A DNA stretch of 7,670 nucleotides from an uncultured Micrococcales bacterium (GTDB taxonomy: Bacteria > Actinomycetota > Actinomycetes > Actinomycetales > Microbacteriaceae): positions 1-7,670 of the forward strand of contig CAJXMQ010000046.1 in NCBI GenBank assembly GCA_913056225.1, written 5' to 3'. Positions 1-5,657 of this stretch are shown here, one piece after another (the stretch's first letter is position 1; each line of letters starts with the position of its first letter). A program made the position numbers and the translations under genes. The notes under the pieces are model-generated. The model saw only the letters and a program-made list of their open reading frames with translations, ran no database searches and had not been told where the DNA came from.

Positions 1-1
1 C

Positions 2-403
2 AAGGAGGTCAGCGTTTATAGCAATCGTGGTCTGGCTGGAATCGATGGCTCAAATTCAACAGCTATTGGTATTTCGCTGAACACTGCTGGCATCACTAGA
101 GCAATCATTGGCGACCTGACAGCTATTCACGATGTTGGTGGATTGAATCTGAGTTCAATCTCACAGCCGAATGTTCAATTGTGGGTGGTGAATGATTCCG
201 GCGGGAAGATTTTTGAGCAGCTTGAAATCAAACAGCAAATCGATGATGAGATTTACAGCAAGTATTTTCAAACACCGCAGGTGTTTGACCTAGCGCTGAT
301 TGCAAAGGGTTTTGGCTGGGGTTATCAGCTGATTGAAAACAGCCATCAGTTGGATGCTGCCATTGATGCTCCGGGACCTGTGATTTTTGAAATCAAGCTT
401 TAG
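2..403 (+). CDS. menD: MenD, SEPHCHC synthase, C-terminal part (5' end off the window)
   Basis: This is the thiamine-diphosphate enzyme of menaquinone synthesis that joins isochorismate to the succinic-semialdehyde unit from 2-oxoglutarate, giving SEPHCHC in the cytosol. The reading frame is open from base 2 and gives 133 residues before TAG at 401-403. Early in the fragment is a MenD-like NRGLAGIDG stretch. After it come GDLTAIHD and, about 25 residues later, VVNDSGGKIF. Together these form the GD...ND signature that binds Mg2+ and thiamine diphosphate. The last residues, PGPVIFEIKL, resemble the usual enzyme end. About three quarters of a typical 550-600 residue MenD lies to the left. The ATG at 143 is an internal methionine inside the cofactor domain and not a start. 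The stop overlaps the menF stop on the other strand. The frame is intact, and identification is strong from these motifs plus the neighbouring men genes. Confidence 0.93.
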   Translation, partial: KEVSVYSNRGLAGIDGSNSTAIGISLNTAGITRAIIGDLTAIHDVGGLNLSSISQPNVQLWVVNDSGGKIFEQLEIKQQIDDEIYSKYFQTPQVFDLALIAKGFGWGYQLIENSHQLDAAIDAPGPVIFEIKL

Positions 404-1611
404 TCAAATGCGTTTTTGACTGCCTTGAATTTCAACTTAGTTTCACTGAGCTCCGCTTCTGGTTCGCTGCCACTGACAATCCCGCAACCAGCAAATGCCC
501 TTATCCGGCCTTCTTCAATTCGACCGCCCCTTAGCGCAATTGCGAGCTCACCACTTCCGTTCGAGCCCACCCAGCCAACGGGTCCCGCGTAGACACCCCT
601 GTCAAATGGCTCGAGTTTTTCAATAAGTTTTTGAGCTGAAAGCCTTGGTGTTCCAGCAACGGCAGCCGTTGGATGAAGTGCTGAGGCAACCTCCAAGATT
701 GATGCATCGGAGCTGAGCTTGGCGTGGATGTCTGTGGCCAGATGCCAAACGTCAGGAAGCTGCAGACTAAATGGTGTTTTGTCTGCTTCCACTGAGTCTG
801 TGAATGGCTCCATTGCTCTGGTGATTGAATCAACCGCGAAGTTGTGCTCATGAAGGTTTTTGGCTGAATGACTCAGGCCCTCCCCAATCGCCCTGTCAAC
901 ATCAGGATCTGTTCCTCTACCTGCAGTTCCAGCTAACACTCTTGCAGAGGCCTCTCCATTTGAAGAGCGAATTAGTAGCTCAGGAGAAGCTCCAAAGTTT
1001 CCATTGATTGAGTAGACCCAGCAGGAAGGGAATCGCTCCCTGAGTTTTTCAATTGCAGGCCTGATGTCGAAACCTTCTGGAATCTCAGCCACTAAATCTC
1101 GGGCCAACACCACCTTTGAAATTTCTCCATCATCAACTTGCTCCAGGGCTTTTTCCACTGAATCTAAAAACCCAGCCTGCGATTGCGTGGCTTGCTTGAA
1201 TTCAAGGCTGGTGGCAATGCCGGGTTTGACCTCGGGCCAAGAGAAGTCTTTTTCAAAGCTTGCAACCCAAGCCCTATCCTGCCTCTTCACAAACAGGGTT
1301 TTTGGAACAATCAGTACTGAGCTGAATTCACTTCGAGGGCTAAAGCTGACAGCTGCAAAGGCATTGATCGAACCTGCTGAAGAATCAACAGAACCCACGG
1401 TTTCAATCTGTTGGGTGAATTCAGAAAACTGTTTTGCAAGCTCTAAAAAGCGCTGTCCACCGCTTGCCTCGAACCGAGCTTGCTCCCCAATGCCAACCAT
1501 TAGGTTGTTGCCACGAGCGAAGAGCATGGCGTTTTCAGGGATGTCGAACCCTTCTGGTTCCACTTCAGTTATGAAATATTGCAAGTCTTCGCTTTCTGAT
1601 AATTCCTGCAT
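400..1611 (-). CDS. menF: Isochorismate synthase (chorismate-binding enzyme family)
   Basis: It isomerises chorismate to isochorismate, the committed step into menaquinone, and feeds MenD encoded next door. The product is 403 residues with a variable N-terminal half and a conserved chorismate-binding half. Visible motifs are SKVVLARD (Lys166, equivalent to the base that activates water), GASPELLIR (Glu211, the likely general acid), VLAGTAGRG at 225-233, LHPTAAVAGTPR at 312-323, FDRGVYAGPVGW at 336-347 and the acidic FAGCGIVSGSEPEAELSETK segment at 373-392, which contributes Mg2+ ligands in this family. Ala227 lies where aminodeoxychorismate synthases carry the nucleophilic Lys of PIKGT, which argues against a PabB role. 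An EntC or salicylate-synthase role is possible in principle, but the men neighbours favour MenF. The ATG at 1609-1611 has no clear Shine-Dalgarno, so the mRNA may be leaderless. The gene is convergent with menD and divergent from the small membrane gene. Confidence 0.92.
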   Translation of the reverse strand: MQELSESEDLQYFITEVEPEGFDIPENAMLFARGNNLMVGIGEQARFEASGGQRFLELAKQFSEFTQQIETVGSVDSSAGSINAFAAVSFSPRSEFSSVLIVPKTLFVKRQDRAWVASFEKDFSWPEVKPGIATSLEFKQATQSQAGFLDSVEKALEQVDDGEISKVVLARDLVAEIPEGFDIRPAIEKLRERFPSCWVYSINGNFGASPELLIRSSNGEASARVLAGTAGRGTDPDVDRAIGEGLSHSAKNLHEHNFAVDSITRAMEPFTDSVEADKTPFSLQLPDVWHLATDIHAKLSSDASILEVASALHPTAAVAGTPRLSAQKLIEKLEPFDRGVYAGPVGWVGSNGSGELAIALRGGRIEEGRIRAFAGCGIVSGSEPEAELSETKLKFKAVKNAFD

Positions 1612-1663
1612 AGCTGTAACAGGCTATTCAACAAACGCCATGCGTGACTTATTCTTGATTTAT
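1612..1663. promoter_or_regulatory. Divergent intergenic region with candidate back-to-back promoters
   Basis: These 52 bases must hold the control of both menF (leftward) and the small membrane gene plus the menG group (rightward). Rightward, TATTCT at 1650-1655 fits the TANNNT form of a -10 box and lies 8 bases before the ATG at 1664. A weak -35-like TTCAAC sits at 1627-1632 with 17-base spacing. Leftward, TAGCCT (read on the minus strand, bases 1626-1621) lies 9 bases before the menF ATG, with no convincing -35 box. These distances would give nearly leaderless transcripts, which agrees with the absence of Shine-Dalgarno sequences at both starts. Start sites are inferred by eye only. Confidence 0.4.
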
Positions 1664-1972
1664 ATGAAAATTCTGATTTCAATTCCGATTGCCATTCTTT
1701 GGGGACTCTCCTCGGGCATGGCATTTGCTGATGAAGAAGATATCCAAAGAGAGATCCCTTCGATTCAGGTAACTCCGGAGTCAATGGTTGACCCCCTGGA
1801 GGCAGAACCAATTGATAAATCAGAAGTGGTGATCACCGATGCAACGCCAACTGATCAGCTGGCCTCGGTGATGGGACCCATATTTTTAGTTTTGGTGGCA
1901 ATAGTTGTTTGGTTGGCCATTTGGACCTGGTCCAAAGCGGTTGATGAAATACATCCGCCTCAGGATGGTTAG
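1664..1972 (+). CDS. Small secreted/membrane-anchored acidic protein, unknown function
   Basis: I do not recognise the family. The 102-residue product starts with a basic-hydrophobic segment (MKILISIPIAILWGL) and reaches an Ala-X-Ala type site, MAFA followed by DEED, so signal peptidase cleavage after about residue 22 is likely. A linker of roughly 45 residues rich in Asp, Glu, Pro and Thr follows. It leads to a strongly hydrophobic helix (GPIFLVLVAIVVWLAIWTW) and a short charged tail. The predicted topology is an acidic extracytoplasmic part held by one C-terminal helix. The ATG at 1664 is preferred because it begins the signal peptide directly and sits 8 bases after a -10-like TATTCT. An in-frame ATG at 1640 would add eight residues (110 in total). 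The frame stays open further left, but that part is antisense to menF. The stop is 9 bases before menG, suggesting co-transcription with quinone genes. A link to respiratory membranes is a guess. Confidence 0.75.
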   Translation: MKILISIPIAILWGLSSGMAFADEEDIQREIPSIQVTPESMVDPLEAEPIDKSEVVITDATPTDQLASVMGPIFLVLVAIVVWLAIWTWSKAVDEIHPPQDG

Positions 1973-1981
1973 ACTTTCCTA

Positions 1982-2671
1982 GTGAGTAAAGCGGATATGC
2001 AGAAAAGGCCCGAAGACGTCTCGCGCATGTTCGACGAGGTGGCGGAGACCTATGACCGCACCAATGACATTCTGAGTTTGGGTCAATCCAAACTCTGGAG
2101 AAAAGCCGTTAGAAGACTCATAAACCCAGAGCCCAAGCAGAGAATTTTAGATTTAGCCGCCGGCACCGGCACCTCCTCAATGGCCTTGCTGGCTGATGAT
2201 GTTCAGGTTGTTGCAGCGGATTTTTCAAAGGGAATGCTAGAGGTTGGCAAAAAAAGACATCCTGAATTGGAATTTGCCTTTGCTGATGCGACAAAGCTCC
2301 CATTCAAGGCAAAAGAGTTTGATGCGGTGACCATTTCTTTTGGCATTAGAAATGTTGAGGACGTTGACAAAGCTCTCACCGAGATGCTGCGGGTCACCAA
2401 GTCAGGTGGGAAATTGGTGATTTGTGAATTTAGCCACCCAAAGGGTTTATTCGGAGCTTTGTATAAGTTTTATTTGAAAAGGTTTATGCCTTTTGTTGCC
2501 AGGCTGGTTGCCAAAAACCCAGAGGCGTACAGCTATTTGGGTGAATCAATCGAAGCTTGGCCAAAGCAGGTTGATTTTGCTACCCAGATTGAAGCCGCTG
2601 GATTTGAAAATGTTGGATTCAAAAACCTCTCACTTGGCATCGTTGCTGTTCATTACGGGGAGAAGCCATGA
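1982..2671 (+). CDS. menG: Demethylmenaquinone methyltransferase (MenG/UbiE)
   Basis: It transfers a methyl group from S-adenosylmethionine to demethylmenaquinone, the last step of menaquinone synthesis. The 229-residue length is normal. Visible features are the UbiE N-terminal signature FDEVAETYDRTNDILSLGQ (17-35), SAM motif I LDLAAGTGT (56-64), the acidic residue Asp80 after strand 2, ADATKLPF (101-108), the family motif ISFGIRNV (118-125), LVICEFSHP (145-153) and the C-terminal YLGESIEAWP (185-194) and VAVHYGEKP. As there is no sign of ubiquinone genes, menG is a better name than ubiE. The GTG at 1982 is chosen because it gives the short N-terminal extension seen in actinobacterial homologues. 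No good Shine-Dalgarno precedes it. An ATG at 1997, five codons later, is the alternative. The stop overlaps the start of the prenyl synthase gene as ATGA, a classic sign of translational coupling. Confidence 0.94.
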   Translation: MSKADMQKRPEDVSRMFDEVAETYDRTNDILSLGQSKLWRKAVRRLINPEPKQRILDLAAGTGTSSMALLADDVQVVAADFSKGMLEVGKKRHPELEFAFADATKLPFKAKEFDAVTISFGIRNVEDVDKALTEMLRVTKSGGKLVICEFSHPKGLFGALYKFYLKRFMPFVARLVAKNPEAYSYLGESIEAWPKQVDFATQIEAAGFENVGFKNLSLGIVAVHYGEKP

Positions 2672-3660
2672 GCCTACCCAGCCAGATGAGAAAAATAGCC
2701 GATCGAGAATTGGTCAAAGATTTAGAACAGAAGCTTCAACAGGTCGAGTCATTAATTTCTGAATCAATCGCTAACACCGATCAGTTACTCGATGAGACCT
2801 CGAACCATCTTGTGAATGCTGGCGGAAAGCGAATAAGACCGGTGTTGACGCTTCTCTGCTCTCACCTTGGCGATAGTGAGAACGAGGATGTGCTGAAAGC
2901 GGCGACCGTGATTGAACTTACCCACCTGGGGACTTTGTATCACGATGATGTCATGGATGAAGCGGATCTCCGACGAGGTGTTCCAACAGCACATGCAGTT
3001 TGGGGCAACAGTGTCGCGATTTTGACCGGAGATGTTTTATTCGCCCGGGCAAGCCAGGTTGTTAGTGGTTTGGGCGAGCGAGCACTTCGAATGCAGGCCG
3101 AGACGTTTGAGCGATTGGTGTTGGGTCAATTGCATGAAACGGTGGGCCACCAGGATCAAGACGAGATGGATTTCTACATTCAGGTTTTGAAAGACAAGAC
3201 TGGGTCATTGATTGCCTTGTCTGCTCAACTTGGTTCACTGCTCTCGGGAGCCTCAGATGATTATCTTGATCCGCTTGATGAATATGGTGAATCGGTTGGC
3301 GTTGCCTTCCAGCTGATGGATGACGTTATTGACATCAACAGCGATGATGATGACTCAGGCAAAAATCCCGGAACTGATTTGCGAGCAGGGGTGCCGACCC
3401 TTCCAGTAATCTTGCTTCGGAAGAAAACTGATAAAAACTCTATTGAACTGGTTGAGTTGATTTCATCTGGGCTTGAATCCGATGAAGATTTAGCTGAGGC
3501 GGTCAACAGACTGAGAAAGCATCAGGTCATGGAAGAAACAGTTTCGGAGGCGGTTGCCTGGGCCGAAAAGGCTAAGAAGGCATTATCGCCACTTCCGGAT
3601 GGAAGTGTTAAGAAAGCGCTTGAGGCATTTGCGGATGCCGTCGTTGAGCGCAAGGGGTAG
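2668..3660 (+). CDS. Long-chain (all-trans) polyprenyl diphosphate synthase
   Basis: It elongates allylic diphosphates with isopentenyl diphosphate to make the isoprenoid tail, here most likely for menaquinone. The 330-residue protein has the trans-prenyltransferase landmarks in order: GGKRIRP (52-58), the first Asp-rich motif DDVMD (93-97) followed by LRRG, the KDKTGSL stretch (175-181), and the second Asp-rich motif DDVID (218-222) with GKNPGTDLRAGVPTLPVI. These Asp residues bind the Mg2+-diphosphate. The residue five places before the first motif is Gly88, small and not aromatic, which is compatible with long products and argues against a short farnesyl or geranylgeranyl synthase. Exact chain length cannot be read from sequence. 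A run SDDDDS follows the second motif, an unusually acidic loop. The ATG overlaps the menG stop by 4 bases, and fprA follows after 14 bases. Family names in use include hepT, ispB and grcC. I assign none because the product length is unknown. Confidence 0.92.
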   Translation: MSLPSQMRKIADRELVKDLEQKLQQVESLISESIANTDQLLDETSNHLVNAGGKRIRPVLTLLCSHLGDSENEDVLKAATVIELTHLGTLYHDDVMDEADLRRGVPTAHAVWGNSVAILTGDVLFARASQVVSGLGERALRMQAETFERLVLGQLHETVGHQDQDEMDFYIQVLKDKTGSLIALSAQLGSLLSGASDDYLDPLDEYGESVGVAFQLMDDVIDINSDDDDSGKNPGTDLRAGVPTLPVILLRKKTDKNSIELVELISSGLESDEDLAEAVNRLRKHQVMEETVSEAVAWAEKAKKALSPLPDGSVKKALEAFADAVVERKG

Positions 3661-3661
3661 C

Positions 3662-3677
3662 AAAGGAAAGCTATTTG
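3662..3677 (+). promoter_or_regulatory. Ribosome binding site deciding the TTG start of fprA
   Basis: The purine-rich AAAGGAAAG at 3662-3670 contains AGGA at 3664-3667, 7 bases before the TTG at 3675-3677. It supports initiation at this rare codon, which also places the FAD-binding GAGPAG motif at the expected residue 10. It is one of the two clearest Shine-Dalgarno sequences in the window, the other preceding manA. Confidence 0.65.
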
Positions 3678-5021
3678 GAAAAGCTACGTTTGGCGGTTGT
3701 TGGCGCCGGGCCCGCGGGCATTTACGCTTCGGATTTGATTATCAAGGCGGAGCGTGATTTTGAGGTATCTATTGACCTTTTCGACATGCTTCCAACACCC
3801 TATGGTTTGGTCCGCTACGGAGTGGCGCCAGATCACCCAAGAATCAAGGGCATCGTCAACGCCCTGTTTGATGTTTTGGATGCAGGGGACATTCGCTTTT
3901 TTGGAAACGTTGAATTCGGCAAAGACATAACCCTGAATGATCTAAAGACCCATTACAACGCAGTTATTTTTGCAACAGGGGCTATCAAGGATGCGGAACT
4001 GAAGATCCCAGGAGCAGAACTGAACGGAAGCTTCGGAGCTGCAGATTTTGTGAACTGGTATGACGCACACCCTGACTTCCCCCGGCAGTGGCCACTGGAT
4101 GCCAAGCAGGTGGCGGTGATTGGAAACGGAAACGTGGCCTTGGATGTTGCTCGGATGCTTATCAAGAACCCAGATGATTTGGCATCAACTGAAATCCCCC
4201 CACATGTGGAGGCAGGCCTTCGGGCTTCAAACATCACCGATGTTCACGTGTTTGGTCGCAGGGGTCCAGCCCAGGTGAAGTTCAGCCCATTAGAACTTCG
4301 CGAGGCTTTGGCAATCGAGGGGGTTCAGTCAATTGTTTATGACGAGGACTTCGTTTATGACCAAGGCAGTGAGAGACAACTTGAGGCAAGCAACCAGACC
4401 AGGGTTATGGTGAAAACGCTTGAGGGCTTGCGTGCAGAACCCCAACCTGAAGCTTCTCGAAGACTTCATCTTCACTTCCTGTCCACTCCTGAGGAGATTA
4501 CAGGTGATGATCACGTGACTGGGATCAAGGTCAGGCGGAATCAACTTGATGGAAACGGCGGAGCTGTTGCCACCGATGAGGTCATTGAATATCCAGTTCA
4601 GGCCGTTTATAGAGCTGTTGGCTATTTTGGTTCAGAGCTTCCAGAGATTCCGTTCAATTCAAAATCTGGTGTTATCAATAACGAAGAGGGTCGAGTTATT
4701 GACGAACAGGGGAAACAAATCCCTGGGGTCTATGCCACGGGTTGGATCAAACGAGGCCCAGTCGGACTAATTGGCCACACCAAAGCGGATGCCATTGAGA
4801 CCATTGGTCACCTGATTGAAGACAGAGCTATGTGGTGGAGTCCTGAGAAACCAGCCGAGGAAGACATCGTTGAGTTTTTGAAATCTAAATCTGTTGAATT
4901 TGTGAGCTGGGATGGGTGGCTCAAAGAGAACTCTGAAGAGCTTCGTCGCGGAGAGCTTTCAGGCAGAGAGCGCGAGAAACTGTTTGACCGAGACGAGATG
5001 GTCGGCATAGCCAACAGCTAG
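3675..5021 (+). CDS. fprA: Ferredoxin/adrenodoxin-type NADP+ reductase (FprA family)
   Basis: This FAD flavoprotein moves electrons between NADPH and ferredoxin-like iron-sulfur proteins in the cytosol, as in mycobacterial FprA and mitochondrial adrenodoxin reductase. The 448-residue length is close to the usual 450-460. Visible features are the FAD dinucleotide-binding VVGAGPAGIYA (8-18), the family signature LPTPYGLVRYGVAPDH (39-54), the ATG-type motif FATGA (99-103), the NADP-binding VIGNGNVALDVARML (148-162), FGRRGPAQVKFSPLEL (193-208) and the C-terminal FAD-contacting GWIKRGPVGLIGHTKADA (356-373). It starts at TTG 3675 with a good Shine-Dalgarno. No ferredoxin gene lies beside it, so its partner is elsewhere. 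It follows the prenyl synthase by 14 bases, implying co-transcription with the quinone genes. A glutamate synthase small-subunit relative is a less likely reading, because the YGLVRYGVAPDHP signature is adrenodoxin-reductase type. Confidence 0.93.
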   Translation: MEKLRLAVVGAGPAGIYASDLIIKAERDFEVSIDLFDMLPTPYGLVRYGVAPDHPRIKGIVNALFDVLDAGDIRFFGNVEFGKDITLNDLKTHYNAVIFATGAIKDAELKIPGAELNGSFGAADFVNWYDAHPDFPRQWPLDAKQVAVIGNGNVALDVARMLIKNPDDLASTEIPPHVEAGLRASNITDVHVFGRRGPAQVKFSPLELREALAIEGVQSIVYDEDFVYDQGSERQLEASNQTRVMVKTLEGLRAEPQPEASRRLHLHFLSTPEEITGDDHVTGIKVRRNQLDGNGGAVATDEVIEYPVQAVYRAVGYFGSELPEIPFNSKSGVINNEEGRVIDEQGKQIPGVYATGWIKRGPVGLIGHTKADAIETIGHLIEDRAMWWSPEKPAEEDIVEFLKSKSVEFVSWDGWLKENSEELRRGELSGREREKLFDRDEMVGIANS

Positions 5022-5032
5022 CATTTAGCTGT
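5014..5032. repeat. Perfect 7-base inverted repeat spanning fprA stop and regulator start
   Basis: ACAGCTA at 5014-5020 and TAGCTGT at 5026-5032 are exact reverse complements separated by GCATT. The left arm and loop contain the fprA stop (TAG at 5019-5021), and the right arm ends inside the GTG start of the response regulator (5031-5033). It could be a short RNA hairpin that partly hides the regulator start, or a small operator. There is no run of T after it, so an intrinsic terminator is unlikely. A chance occurrence is also possible. Confidence 0.4.
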
Positions 5033-5657
5033 GGATAAATTCAGCGTTCTATTTTTAGAGGATGACGGTCTAACACGCTCAAGTGTTGCCGCTGCACTAA
5101 CAGCCCTGGGGCTGGAGGTGACAACAGCTGCATCGGCTTTAGAGGCGATAGATGCCGCCGATAGCGACTGTGCGCTTTTGGATTTACACCTTGGCAAAGG
5201 TCCAACCGGAATTGACGTTGCTCGAAAACTGAGAGAAAAAAACCCCAAAATCGGGCTGGTGTTTTTGACCAGTTTTGAAGATCCGAGGTTACTGGATAAG
5301 GACGCAACGACGCTGCCTAGGGCGAGCACCTATTTGGTGAAAAGACAAATCTTTGAAACCCAACAGCTTTCGCTGGCCTTGAGGGCATCAATCAGGAATG
5401 CTTCAATCGAAGGTGCCACAGAGGAGCTACCAGCTGAGTTTGCAAGCTTGACACAGGTTCAATTAGAAACTTTGAGGCTTATTGGCAGAGGGCTCAGTAA
5501 CTCAGAAATTGCAAAGCAGAGAAATGTCTCCATCAAGTCTGTAGAGCAAACCATCGGGGTGATTTCTAAAAAGTTTTCACTACCAACAAACGACAAGCTC
5601 AACAATCGAGTGAATCTCGCCCGCGTCTATTACCGAATGCTGGGGATGGTTGATTGA
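5031..5657 (+). CDS. Two-component response regulator, receiver plus LuxR/NarL-type HTH
   Basis: It is probably a phosphorylation-controlled transcription factor paired with the kinase-like gene that overlaps its end. The 208-residue protein begins with a receiver domain (about 4-120). This has the acidic pair in FLEDD (Glu10-Asp12), the phospho-acceptor Asp51 in LLDLHLG, the switch Thr80 in FLTSFEDPRLL and the conserved Lys104 in YLVK, so the phosphorylation machinery looks intact. A LuxR-type helix-turn-helix follows at about 138-200, with LTQVQLETLRLIGRGLSNSE (140-159), IAKQRNVSIKSVE and the QTIGVISKKF recognition region. The GTG at 5031 begins right at the first receiver strand. It has no Shine-Dalgarno and lies 9 bases after fprA, within an inverted repeat, so translation may depend on ribosomes finishing fprA. 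Its targets cannot be read from the sequence; autoregulation is a guess. Confidence 0.9.
   Translation: MDKFSVLFLEDDGLTRSSVAAALTALGLEVTTAASALEAIDAADSDCALLDLHLGKGPTGIDVARKLREKNPKIGLVFLTSFEDPRLLDKDATTLPRASTYLVKRQIFETQQLSLALRASIRNASIEGATEELPAEFASLTQVQLETLRLIGRGLSNSEIAKQRNVSIKSVEQTIGVISKKFSLPTNDKLNNRVNLARVYYRMLGMVD

Noticed and set aside
2..8. AAGGAGG, a near-perfect Shine-Dalgarno sequence
   Set aside because: It lies in frame inside menD and encodes Lys-Glu-Val of the conserved region, with no start codon at a useful distance.
531..851. Minus-strand open frame of 106 codons within menF
   Set aside because: It lies in another frame of the same strand inside strongly conserved chorismate-binding motifs, so it is a shadow.
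1611..1617. TAGCTGT shared between the menF start region and the inverted repeat at 5026-5032, as a possible common operator
   Set aside because: Two copies of a 7-mer in about 7.7 kb are easily chance, and only the second copy forms a perfect palindrome.
1064..1663. Long open frame on the + strand leading into the small membrane protein, apparently a 302-residue protein
   Set aside because: The first 200 codons are exactly antisense to conserved menF domains, and the predicted residues there look like no protein. A signal peptide beginning at 1664 marks the true start.
2493..2762. Open frame on the + strand across the menG-prenyl synthase junction
   Set aside because: It overlaps two well-supported genes in a different frame and has no motif, so the ATGA junction explains the region better.
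3953..4544. Minus-strand open frames within fprA (3953-4237 and 4329-4544)
   Set aside because: They are antisense to conserved NADP-binding and central fprA regions and show no ribosome site or recognisable domain.
5014..5045. Intrinsic terminator after fprA
   Set aside because: The inverted repeat has a short stem with mixed pairs and no following T run, and the next gene starts within it.
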